Assembly (NCBI GenBank): GCA_964617645.1
Contig: CAZTYE010000002.1
Span: 62,001-126,000 of the forward strand
From: JADJGC01 sp964617645
GTDB lineage: Bacteria; Zixibacteria; MSB-5A5; CAIYYT01
DNA: 64,000 nucleotides
Direction: 5' to 3'
In this document: positions 34,348 to 41,615 of the stretch, piece after piece
Numbering within the stretch: position 1 is the stretch's first letter
Layout: each line of letters opens with the position of its first letter
Translations under genes and position numbers: made by a program
The notes under the pieces: generated by a model
Databases searched by the model: none
What the model saw: the letters and a program-made list of their open reading frames with translations, nothing else
Told to the model about the DNA's origin: nothing

Positions 34348-35181
34348 ATGCCATCACCAACGATGAGCTTAATTGACTTCAAGGATTCTATCCTCCTGCT
34401 GATTGGCGCTGTGCTTTCCGTCGCATCCGGACTTATCGGCTCTTACCTCCAGCGACGCTTGGACCGCTGGTTTGAGCGACGCCCCTTAAATCAATTGCTC
34501 AATTTCGGTCCGGACGAGTTGGTGGTTGTCTTTCCTCACCGAAGGACCAACGAAGAGATTCTGCTGCTTCCTCGGACCTCGACTGAGGACTTCCTCGCGG
34601 TCAACAATTTCATCAGTGCGCTGCTCAAGATCGGTTGGAATCGCAAGATTGTGGTCAGAGATGTGAGCCACGTTTCTGCCGCCGACAAGCAGTGCAATTT
34701 GGCGATCATTTGCAGTACTAAGTCCAATGCTTTGGCCAGCGAGTTGCAGGCCGAATTGGAGCGGAACAAATCGGCGGCGTTCCGATTCAAGGATGCTGGT
34801 GGGAAATTCTTCGTTGAGGACAAAGAGGGAGCCCCATATCATTCATCGAGTTACTCCCAGATTGACAAGTACTTAACTGAGGGCGTGAAAAAAGAAGATC
34901 TGCCGGGCCGACACTTTGAGGACTTTGCGATCATAACCAAGGTCCGAAGTCCGTGGCGCCCTGATCGCAAAGTGCTCTGGCTGGCGGGAATTCGCGGCTT
35001 CGGTACTTGGGGAGCTGCCGAGTGCATCAAAAAGGCGTGGTCAAAGATATATGACCAGTTGCCGCACGAACAGAAGGATTGTGATTTCTCCGCCCTCCTT
35101 AAAGTGTCGTACGACAATTGCGATATCACCTCGGTGATCGTAAGTCGCGTGGAAGTTCTCGGCGCAGCGGATAGCGATTAG
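34348..35181 (+). CDS. unknown protein with N-terminal membrane anchor, cargo of the holA duplication
   Basis: 277 residues. One hydrophobic segment (about residues 13-32: Ile-Leu-Leu-Leu-Ile-Gly-Ala-Val) anchors a soluble domain. The domain has Asp-Glu-Leu-Val-Val-Val-Phe-Pro-His-Arg, Leu-Ala-Ile-Ile-Cys-Ser-Thr-Lys-Ser-Asn, Phe-Ala-Ile-Ile-Thr-Lys-Val and Val-Leu-Trp-Leu-Ala-Gly-Ile-Arg-Gly-Phe-Gly-Thr-Trp-Gly-Ala-Ala. The alternating strand/Gly-loop pattern suggests an alpha/beta fold, perhaps nucleotide-binding, but I cannot assign a family. It is the only gene between the two 281-bp repeats, opposite in strand to holA. Start at 34348 or 34363; neither has a clear RBS. Codon choice looks less GC-biased than neighbours. 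Confidence 0.72.
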   Translation: MPSPTMSLIDFKDSILLLIGAVLSVASGLIGSYLQRRLDRWFERRPLNQLLNFGPDELVVVFPHRRTNEEILLLPRTSTEDFLAVNNFISALLKIGWNRKIVVRDVSHVSAADKQCNLAIICSTKSNALASELQAELERNKSAAFRFKDAGGKFFVEDKEGAPYHSSSYSQIDKYLTEGVKKEDLPGRHFEDFAIITKVRSPWRPDRKVLWLAGIRGFGTWGAAECIKKAWSKIYDQLPHEQKDCDFSALLKVSYDNCDITSVIVSRVEVLGAADSD

Positions 35182-35183
35182 AT

Positions 35184-35456
35184 TCACGTGCCGTGGCGCT
35201 TCGTCTTTGACACTGGGCTCGGCACGCCGGCGAGAGCCTGCTCCAGCGTCTCGGCCGCCAATTTGCGACCGGCAAGTGAGTGCCGATTGAGCTTGCGATC
35301 CGCTGGACTTAGTCGCGCACTCGTGATCTTCTCGGTGATGAGAAACTTCTGGTAGTAGTCCTCGCCCAAGAGCAGATAGGCACGTTCGATCTTTCCCCCT
35401 TCAATCTGCTGCAACGCCTGCGCGAAGCCGAGTTTCTTGTCTTCACCTCTTGCCAT
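35184..35456 (-). pseudogene. holA': truncated second copy of holA (5' end only)
   Basis: The first 78 or so codons are identical to holA, then the frame runs into unrelated DNA and stops after about 12 further codons. It lacks most of the AAA-like domain and the collar, so it cannot replace HolA. Its copy of the promoter is intact, so it may be transcribed towards the convergent unknown gene, whose stop codon is only 2 bases away. Confidence 0.85.
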
Positions 35457-35500
35457 TAAGTCATGTTATGACGCGAGTGTATTGAAGTCAATCGTTTGTC
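35220..35500. repeat. 281-bp direct repeat, copy B
   Basis: Identical partner of 33918-34198. Deleting one 1302-bp unit (34199-35500) would restore a simple holA locus, so copy B plus the 1021-bp insert look like the added DNA. Confidence 0.92.
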
Positions 35501-35626
35501 GCGATACCGGATCCGGCCAGTCGGACGGCGCACAAACCGCCAGCGGCTTTGCCGGCGACACCAATCACAGGATCAACTGGCTGCTGTGCCGCCGACAGAA
35601 TGGAGGTGCTTATCCGAGATTCTATC

Positions 35627-35655
35627 TTGACAGTCTCGTCAAGCTTATGTATCCT
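35627..35655 (+). promoter_or_regulatory. promoter for the dockerin-tailed protein gene
   Basis: TTGACA (35627-35632) and TATCCT (35650-35655) are 17 bases apart, about 90 bases before the start codon. A perfect -35 with a four-of-six -10. Confidence 0.45.
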
Positions 35656-35745
35656 TAAGTCAATCAGTAGTCCACCAATCTTCTGATCAACTTAGGCGGC
35701 GCACGTCGCTGCAACGACCCGCCGCCGTATATGTCGGAGGTCGTT

Positions 35746-36900
35746 ATGAGTTCTCTCATGGTCCGCGCGCTCCTGGTCTTCTTGCTGATGGCAGGCGCCG
35801 CCTTCGGACAAACGTTCCAGCAATGCGCCGATGTAAATCAGAACAGCACCGTCAATATCTCGGATATGGTCGCGATGTACGCCGCGCTGCTCGATATCGG
35901 ACCGCCGATTCCCGCGGGTAAGGGCGACATCGACTTTCGCCAGAACTTCAATCTCGGCGACCTGCGCTATCTTACCGGATACCTTTTTTGGGTCTATCCT
36001 GAAGGCGGCTGTCCGCCATTCTCAGCCTACACAATACAGGCCACTAACGACTCGCTGTTTTTACCGTCGCGTCAAGTGCAGCCCGGTAGCGGCCAACTGA
36101 CTTTGCCGATCGTGATGGTGAATCAAAATCCACTCACTGATCTTGTCCTGTTTCTCGAACTGAAGGCGGTCGATGCTACAGCTCAGGTCGATTCCGTAGT
36201 GCTGCGAAACTGGGACCCGCAACCGGCAACCAGCTCTCACCAGTCGAACCAGGCCAGCATCCTCTGGTCGATATTCGACTTATCCGAGCGTCTAAATCCC
36301 GGCGCGCACGCCATTGCCGAAGTTTTTGTCTCTTATTCTTCGGCTGTCGGCGGGACAATCACCCTGGACTCGGCGACGTTTTCGACTTACCGGTTCCCGC
36401 ACGAAGTCTACGGGAATGCGGTTTCCGGCGATTACAGCGTCCTCCAAATCGGAAAGCCGGCGATTATCGTCGGCGTCGATCCGGGAATTCCGTCGCTGGT
36501 GGTAGCTCCCGATTCGCTGTCGTTTGTGGCGTTGCACGGCTCGCCGGCCCCCGAGCCGCAGTCATTTACCATTGATTCCGATGGCGCTCCGTTCGGTTGG
36601 TCTCTTACTCATCCAACGTGGCTGAGTGTCACGCCCTCTGTCGGCCTCTCGGGTGCGACCGTGTCGGTACAACCGATTCTGACCGGCTTGGCGCCGGGGA
36701 TTTACAATGGCACCATTGAGGTCGCTTCGGCGACAACACTCAATTCACCGCAATCCGTGAGCGTACGGCTACAGCTTCAGGCTCAGTATCCGGCGTTCGA
36801 CGCGAACTGCGACGGGAACTTCAGCATTGCGGACATCGTGGTGCTGGTGATGTACATCTTTGGCGGCCCGGCGCCCTGTAATCCTTGCGGCGCCCGGTAG
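35746..36900 (+). CDS. secreted protein with BACON-like domain and dockerin-like tail
   Basis: 384 residues. ATG 35746 is chosen because GGAGG lies 5 bases upstream, inside the longer open frame that begins at 35731. A signal peptide (about 22 residues, ending Ala-Ala-Phe-Gly-Gln) is followed by a dockerin-like segment with Asp-Val-Asn-Gln-Asn-Ser-Thr-Val-Asn-Ile-Ser-Asp, a beta-rich middle part, a BACON/Ig-like domain around residues 255-345 (Trp-Leu-Ser-Val-Thr-Pro) and a C-terminal tail with Asn-Cys-Asp-Gly-Asn-Phe-Ser-Ile-Ala-Asp and Pro-Cys-Asn-Pro-Cys. No cohesin gene is in view, so the tail may serve in surface sorting or calcium binding rather than cellulosome assembly. Confidence 0.75.
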   Translation: MSSLMVRALLVFLLMAGAAFGQTFQQCADVNQNSTVNISDMVAMYAALLDIGPPIPAGKGDIDFRQNFNLGDLRYLTGYLFWVYPEGGCPPFSAYTIQATNDSLFLPSRQVQPGSGQLTLPIVMVNQNPLTDLVLFLELKAVDATAQVDSVVLRNWDPQPATSSHQSNQASILWSIFDLSERLNPGAHAIAEVFVSYSSAVGGTITLDSATFSTYRFPHEVYGNAVSGDYSVLQIGKPAIIVGVDPGIPSLVVAPDSLSFVALHGSPAPEPQSFTIDSDGAPFGWSLTHPTWLSVTPSVGLSGATVSVQPILTGLAPGIYNGTIEVASATTLNSPQSVSVRLQLQAQYPAFDANCDGNFSIADIVVLVMYIFGGPAPCNPCGAR

Positions 36901-37054
36901 CCGAAGCGACCGATTCGGACAGCCGTAACTTGCTGAGACATCGAAGTCGCGCTCATTCTTGGCGGGGCAAGGAAAGACTTGCCTCGATGCCCCCGTTCGT
37001 GCGTTGCCGGTGATCTTTGGCCGGAATCTTGTTGTCAATACCTTTACGGACCGC

Positions 37055-37090
37055 AAATGAAAAAGGCGAATCCGAAGATCCGCCTTCTCC
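37055..37090 (-). terminator. rho-independent terminator with UUCG loop
   Basis: On the minus strand an 8-bp stem (37065-37072 with 37077-37084, one G-U pair) closes a TTCG tetraloop and is followed by five T. It lies 20-55 bases after the stop of the RNase H-like gene. Confidence 0.8.
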
Positions 37091-37110
37091 ATTGGGAGGG
37101 TATGAGTAGG

Positions 37111-37491
37111 TTATTCGGGCCGAAGTCCAATCTGCGCCGGATTATCCCGCTGCGGAATCCAGCTAATCGAGTAACTGAACTTGTTCCGAAACAAGAGCGC
37201 CATGTTGCGGAACGGCTGCAGGTCCTGCGCGCAGTACATCTTTTCGTTGATCTGATTCACGACGGTGAAACTGTCGCCGTAAATCTCAATCGTCCGGTCG
37301 CGGAACACTTGCGGGTTGAGTTCGACGAACTCCAGAAGGGTCAAGAGCGCGGCATACTCGCATTCGCCCGGTGAACCGGCGAACCGGGAGCGGAACACGA
37401 TACCGGTGTCTGGAATCGTGAACGAAATGACGGCGTCGTGTAGTCCATCCTGTCGCTGATCAAGTACATTCGAGTAGAAGTAACATTCCAT
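37111..37491 (-). CDS. RNase H-like domain protein
   Basis: 126 residues with the reverse-transcriptase-like RNase HI layout: an N-terminal strand pair, Gly-Glu-Cys-Glu-Tyr-Ala-Ala-Leu-Leu with the helix Glu, Ile-Glu-Ile-Tyr-Gly-Asp-Ser with the second Asp, and Trp-Ile-Pro-Gln-Arg-Asp-Asn near the C-terminus with a possible last Asp. The first Asp of the usual Thr-Asp-Gly strand is not seen (Tyr-Ser-Asn-Val instead), so nuclease activity is doubtful. GGAG lies 7 bases before the ATG, and a strong terminator follows, so it is probably a single-gene transcript. Confidence 0.65.
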   Translation of the reverse strand: MECYFYSNVLDQRQDGLHDAVISFTIPDTGIVFRSRFAGSPGECEYAALLTLLEFVELNPQVFRDRTIEIYGDSFTVVNQINEKMYCAQDLQPFRNMALLFRNKFSYSISWIPQRDNPAQIGLRPE

Positions 37492-37784
37492 CAGTCAACT
37501 CCGCAATGGTGCAGGACATACACCAGCAAAGCGTATGCCGCGACATGTCGATGTCCGGATTGGCACTTCTTGGACCGGCGGCTCATGGTACTGGTCGCGT
37601 AATCGCTTGATGTTGATTGAGATAATTCTATGGCTGAGTCGGCGATTGGGAACTTTGGCACTAATCAAGAGCATTGCCTGAGAATCACTCTGCAAATCGA
37701 TTCACAGCTTATGCAGCAAGAACGGAGTCGACAGAGTGCCCCATACGGGAAAGTGCCTTTCCGCTCTTCGAGGCGGAAAAGAAA
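37492..37784. other. gene-poor gap
   Basis: No ORF here has both a ribosome binding site and recognisable content. The short open frames (for example 37495-37695 minus) look random. The right end carries the T-tract of the next terminator. Confidence 0.5.
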
Positions 37785-37812
37785 GCCGGTCGGAGAGATT
37801 GCCGACCGGCTG
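37773..37812 (-). terminator. rho-independent terminator
   Basis: A 9-bp GC-rich stem (37785-37793 with 37802-37810) closes an 8-base loop and is followed on the minus strand by TTTCTTTT. It lies just after the stop of the secreted unknown gene at 37836. Confidence 0.8.
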
Positions 37813-37835
37813 CGAACTCAAAGTCAATCTATTGG

Positions 37836-38369
37836 CTATTTCTGGTACTTCAGCGGAGTATCGTCTTTCACGACCGGTCGAAAGACATTCTTCCCTTCCG
37901 GGAACTCGATGTCGCTTCCCTTAATCAGCCAGCCGATTGGGAATAGTACGATCGAGATGATCTTCTTGCCGCCGCCGCCTTTGCCCTTGATCAAGACCGA
38001 TCCACGCAGCGGAATCACGGTGCGACCGGTGGAGTGCGTCGAATCGATTCGCATTTCCAGTTTGCCGCCGCCGGCGTAAGCGCCGCCGCCCTTACGCTTG
38101 AGCACGGTACAGTAAGCTGCCTGGTTCTTGTTGATCAGCTTGCGCTCGAAACGGGTGACGTTCTCGAGCACCTTGATCTTCACGATTTGACCCTCGTCGG
38201 CATTCTTCAGGATTTCGAAATCCTCGGCGTCGACATAAACCGAAATCGAGTCACCCTTCGGCAGTAGCGATTCGCCCAGCGACTGCGCACCGGCGGGCTC
38301 GAAAGTGAGCGCCAACACGGCGGCGATGATCGCAAATATGATCAGAAAGTGTTTGAGCAAGTGCAGCAT
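37836..38369 (-). CDS. secreted protein of unknown function
   Basis: 177 residues from ATG 38369, which has GGAGG 9 bases upstream. A signal peptide (Leu-Ile-Ile-Phe-Ala-Ile-Ile-Ala-Ala-Val-Leu) ends near Ala-Gly-Ala-Gln. The mature part is beta-rich: Leu-Leu-Pro-Lys-Gly-Asp-Ser-Ile, a Gly/Lys-rich stretch, Arg-Gly-Ser-Val-Leu-Ile-Lys-Gly-Lys-Gly, a short hydrophobic Ile-Ile-Ser-Ile-Val-Leu-Phe-Pro-Ile-Gly-Trp and Phe-Pro-Glu-Gly-Lys-Asn-Val-Phe. This pattern occurs in several periplasmic proteins that I cannot name. It is a separate transcript ended by the terminator at 37773. Confidence 0.7.
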   Translation of the reverse strand: MLHLLKHFLIIFAIIAAVLALTFEPAGAQSLGESLLPKGDSISVYVDAEDFEILKNADEGQIVKIKVLENVTRFERKLINKNQAAYCTVLKRKGGGAYAGGGKLEMRIDSTHSTGRTVIPLRGSVLIKGKGGGGKKIISIVLFPIGWLIKGSDIEFPEGKNVFRPVVKDDTPLKYQK

Positions 38370-38536
38370 CAGCGGCAACCTCCTGTTCGCGCTGTTTTCC
38401 TCGTGCGAACGTCGCGTTCGCCAACGGTTCTTCAATTGCGCGAACATTAGGCGATCCTCGCTGAGGTGTCAACAGAAATCCGCGCTGAGACGCTCAGACG
38501 CATGCGACCCTCGATTCAGAATGCCGGACGATACAA

Positions 38537-38896
38537 TTACAGGAATCTCTCGACAACCGACTGAATGTCGGCCATGCGGAACGGTTTGTGAATAAAGCCG
38601 TCGGCGAGTCCCTCGACAACTTGACCGTCGTTGGCGCCGACGGTGTATCCGGAGATGACGATAACCGGTAGATCGGGATGCCGACCTTTGATCGAAGACA
38701 AGAGTTCGGCGCCCGACATGCGCGGCATCTTCAGATCGGTGATGACCAGCGCGAATTCTTCCTCGCCCAAAATCTTCAGCGCGGAGTCGCCGTCGGTAGT
38801 CACGCGGCTGGGAAGCTCGAATACATCCAGCATCTCCGAAAGCAGCGAGGCCATATTCGGGTTGTCGTCAACGATCAGGATTTCTCGTTTGGCCAT
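38537..38896 (-). CDS. stand-alone response regulator receiver protein
   Basis: 119 residues, a single REC domain without an output domain. The acidic pair is in Ile-Val-Asp-Asp-Asn, the phosphorylated Asp in Ile-Thr-Asp-Leu-Lys-Met-Pro, the Thr/Ser switch in Ile-Ser-Gly-Tyr-Thr and the Lys in His-Lys-Pro-Phe. ATG 38896 starts at the first strand; ATG 38911 is an alternative. The gene overlaps the 3' end of hflX. No histidine kinase is nearby, so the partner is unknown. Confidence 0.88.
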   Translation of the reverse strand: MAKREILIVDDNPNMASLLSEMLDVFELPSRVTTDGDSALKILGEEEFALVITDLKMPRMSGAELLSSIKGRHPDLPVIVISGYTVGANDGQVVEGLADGFIHKPFRMADIQSVVERFL

Positions 38897-40037
38897 AGCG
38901 GACCGACTCATTACCTGTTCTGACCCCCATTTCCTTTTCGACAAATTCGGTCAGAAAATTCAGTAATTTGTCCAGCCCCTGATGGGTCTTGGCCGAGACC
39001 AGAAAGGTGCGGGACGGCGGGAATTCGAGGTCGGGCGCGGGGATATCGGCTGCATCCACGAGATCGATCTTGTTGAGTATTAACAGGCGCGGCACGTCTC
39101 CGGCGCCGATTTCGGAGAGCACCGCATTGGTCTGGTCGTAGTGTTCCCCCGGATTCGGATGTGCGGCGTCGACCACATGCAAGAGCAGGTCGGCGTAGCG
39201 GACTTCATCGAGAGTCGACTTAAAGGATGCCACCAGTTCATGCGGCAGTTTCTGGATGAAACCGACAGTGTCGGAAATGACGATCCGATTGTTGCCGGCG
39301 ATCGGCAGATAGCGCGTCACGGCGTCGAGCGTGCAGAAGAGCAGATCATCAGCCCAGACTCCAGCCTTGGTGAGGTGATTGAAGAGCGTCGATTTGCCGG
39401 CATTGGTGTAGCCGACGAGAGCGATTTTGAACAACTCCCGCCGCCGTTTCCGCTGTGTCTCGCGCTGGACGTTAACCTTCTCCAGCTTCTCCTTGAGTCT
39501 GGCAATTCGGTCCCGCACCAATCGGCGGTCAACTTCAAGCTGCGTTTCGCCGGGACCGCGGGTGCCAACGCCGCCGTACTGCTTGCTGAAATGGGACCAC
39601 AGATTCGTCAATCGCGGATAAAGGTACTCCAATTGCGCCAGCTCGACCTGGAGCTTGGCCTCGGCGGTAGTCGCCCGCTTCGAGAAAATGTCGAGAATCA
39701 AGTTGCCGCGGTCGATCACCTTGATTTGAAATTCGGATTCAAGATTTCGCACCTGATTTGGCGCCAGCTTGTCGTCGAAAATTACAAGATTAGCCCCGGT
39801 CTCCGTGATCAGCGATTTGACCTCGTCGACCTTGCCCTCGCCGATAAAGGTGCGGCCATCCGGCACCGGGCGCTTTTGCGTGACAGCGCCGACGACCGCG
39901 GCCTCTGCGGAAATCACCAGTTCCTTGAGTTCCGTCATGGCCTCCGCAAACAATCGATCGGTGACGCCCTTGAGCTGTACGCCAACAACTACTGCCCGTT
40001 CAACCGGTTTCTTGATTTCATGCAATGATCGAGCCAT
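38868..40037 (-). CDS. hflX: GTPase HflX
   Basis: 389 residues. HflX binds 50S ribosomes and splits stalled 70S under stress. The N-terminal HflX domain has Gly-Lys-Val-Asp-Glu-Val and Phe-Asp-Asp-Lys-Leu-Ala-Pro-Asn-Gln; the G domain has Gly-Tyr-Thr-Asn-Ala-Gly-Lys-Ser-Thr-Leu-Phe-Asn (G1), Asp-Thr-Val-Gly-Phe-Ile (G3) and Asn-Lys-Ile-Asp (G4). The start overlaps the S4-protein stop as TAATG, and the response regulator start overlaps its end. Confidence 0.93.
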   Translation of the reverse strand: MARSLHEIKKPVERAVVVGVQLKGVTDRLFAEAMTELKELVISAEAAVVGAVTQKRPVPDGRTFIGEGKVDEVKSLITETGANLVIFDDKLAPNQVRNLESEFQIKVIDRGNLILDIFSKRATTAEAKLQVELAQLEYLYPRLTNLWSHFSKQYGGVGTRGPGETQLEVDRRLVRDRIARLKEKLEKVNVQRETQRKRRRELFKIALVGYTNAGKSTLFNHLTKAGVWADDLLFCTLDAVTRYLPIAGNNRIVISDTVGFIQKLPHELVASFKSTLDEVRYADLLLHVVDAAHPNPGEHYDQTNAVLSEIGAGDVPRLLILNKIDLVDAADIPAPDLEFPPSRTFLVSAKTHQGLDKLLNFLTEFVEKEMGVRTGNESVRYGQTRNPDR

Positions 40038-40306
40038 TAGGGATTGCCGTGGAATTTGTCTTCGGCGGTCAAAGCAACGAAGTCGTCACGGCGGTCTTTG
40101 CGGATGTTCCCTTCCGGCACCGCGAGGACTCGGTAGTGACATCGGCGGTCGGTGAATTTCACAGTGAGCTGGTCACCGGTCTTGACTTCGTGGCTGGCTT
40201 TTGCGGTTCGACCGTTGATGTCGACGCCGCCGCGATCACAGAGTTCCTTAGCCAGCGACCGCCGCTTGATGATTCCCGTTTTCTGAAGGAATTGGTCGAT
40301 GCGCAT
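40037..40306 (-). CDS. S4-domain RNA-binding protein (HslR-like)
   Basis: 89 residues. An N-terminal S4 domain with Met-Arg-Ile-Asp-Gln-Phe-Leu, Lys-Arg-Arg-Ser-Leu-Ala-Lys-Glu-Leu and Gly-Gly-Val-Asp-Ile-Asn-Gly, then a short strand region. HslR (Hsp15) of E. coli binds stalled 50S subunits carrying nascent chains; overlap with hflX makes a shared ribosome-rescue role plausible, though still inference. Confidence 0.82.
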   Translation of the reverse strand: MRIDQFLQKTGIIKRRSLAKELCDRGGVDINGRTAKASHEVKTGDQLTVKFTDRRCHYRVLAVPEGNIRKDRRDDFVALTAEDKFHGNP

Positions 40307-40322
40307 GTGTCAGCCGGCTAAA

Positions 40323-41615
40323 CTACAGCCCTCGCACATCGACAAAAACGCGGTCTTTCATTTCATCGACAACTCGGCCGATCACTTCCGATGATTTTTG
40401 GCGGCGTGCATACTCCTTGAGTGCGTCGTAGTCGTCAGCGAGCGAGACCTTGCGTTCCGGCTTGCTGTCGAGCAGGCGAAAAACCTGCAATCCGTCGCGC
40501 GTCCATTGGGGAACAGAAACCTGGCCCACACTCAATCCGGACAGCGGGCGCTGCAAATCGGGGGGCAGTTCTTCGATCGCAAACCAACCAAGTTCACCGA
40601 AATTCGCGCGGGTCCGGTCATCGATGGAGTGATTCTTAACGATCAGCCCCCAATCGGCGCCGGCGGCAACGGAATCAGTAAGCGCTTTGGCTCTGACTTC
40701 CATCGCCAGACTGTCGGCGGCGGTCGCTTTCTCCATGAACAGGATATGCTTGGTGTGGTAATTGTCCCCGGACGCGCCGACGAGCTTGATGATATGATAA
40801 CCAAACTGCGTCTTGACCACCGGCGAGAGCTCGCCCGGATTCAAAGCCAGAGCCGCCCGCTCATAATCGGATACCAAATCACCCTTGCGAAATGTGCCGA
40901 TATCCCCGCCCGATTCGCCGGATGGATCTTCCGAGTACTGCTGCGCCAGTGTCTCAAACACTTCCCCATCAAGGATTCTCTGCCGCACCGATTCGGCAAG
41001 TGCGCGAATCGAGTCGGCGCTTGATGTGCCTTCGATCCGCAGCAGCAGATGCGCAATTTTCACTGTCGCCGGCTGATCGGGGATCGAGTCGCGGAAGGTG
41101 TTATAAAATTGCTCGACGTCTGCGCGCGATACTGTCACCTTCGAAAGCAGCTTGCCGATCAATCGATCCTTGTAAAGCTGGTCATGAATGTCAACCCGCA
41201 GTTTGTTCTTGAGGTCGCGCAGGCTGTAGCCCTCCGCCGCCAGTTGCGCTTCAAATTCCGCGCTGTTTCCGAATCGTCCGCGGAGTTCTTCCATCCGCTC
41301 TTCGAGCGCCGCTTCCACATCGCTGTCTTTGATGACAATCGTCGTATCCTCACGCGCCTTCAGCAGAATCAACCGGTCGTTGATCATTTGCCGCAGCAGT
41401 TCTTCTTTGAAGCGATTCTGCTTTTCTGGAGTATCGAGTCGGTCGTTCGACTGCGCCGAGTACAACTGCATTTGCAGTTCCAGCTCCGACGCCAAGATTG
41501 GCCGGTCGCCGACGACGGCCACGATCTTGTCCAGCGTCTCCCAGCCAAGCGCCGTGGCCACAAGCGCCAGCACCAGCGTCAGAATTCGGATCACCGCCTT
41601 AACCCTTGTTTTCAT
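40323..41615 (-). CDS. surA: SurA-like periplasmic chaperone/peptidyl-prolyl isomerase
   Basis: 430 residues from ATG 41615, which overlaps the end of the upstream PpiC gene by 17 bases. A signal peptide (Leu-Thr-Leu-Val-Leu-Ala-Leu-Val) is followed by a SurA-like N-terminal helical domain (Asp-Lys-Ile-Val-Ala-Val-Val-Gly-Asp, then long helices) and two parvulin domains, the first with His-Leu-Leu-Leu-Arg and Phe-Gly-Tyr-His-Ile-Ile-Lys, the second with His-Ile-Leu-Phe-Met but a degenerate end. It is likely a chaperone for outer-membrane proteins. Confidence 0.88.
   Translation of the reverse strand: MKTRVKAVIRILTLVLALVATALGWETLDKIVAVVGDRPILASELELQMQLYSAQSNDRLDTPEKQNRFKEELLRQMINDRLILLKAREDTTIVIKDSDVEAALEERMEELRGRFGNSAEFEAQLAAEGYSLRDLKNKLRVDIHDQLYKDRLIGKLLSKVTVSRADVEQFYNTFRDSIPDQPATVKIAHLLLRIEGTSSADSIRALAESVRQRILDGEVFETLAQQYSEDPSGESGGDIGTFRKGDLVSDYERAALALNPGELSPVVKTQFGYHIIKLVGASGDNYHTKHILFMEKATAADSLAMEVRAKALTDSVAAGADWGLIVKNHSIDDRTRANFGELGWFAIEELPPDLQRPLSGLSVGQVSVPQWTRDGLQVFRLLDSKPERKVSLADDYDALKEYARRQKSSEVIGRVVDEMKDRVFVDVRGL

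Noticed and set aside
35720..36900. Cellulosome component, from the dockerin-like tail
   Set aside because: No cohesin, scaffoldin or glycoside hydrolase in the window; the tail is better seen as a generic surface-protein end.
37495..37695. 66-codon minus-strand frame before the RNase H-like gene
   Set aside because: Starts and ends close to real features, but has no RBS and no recognisable content; left as unannotated gap.
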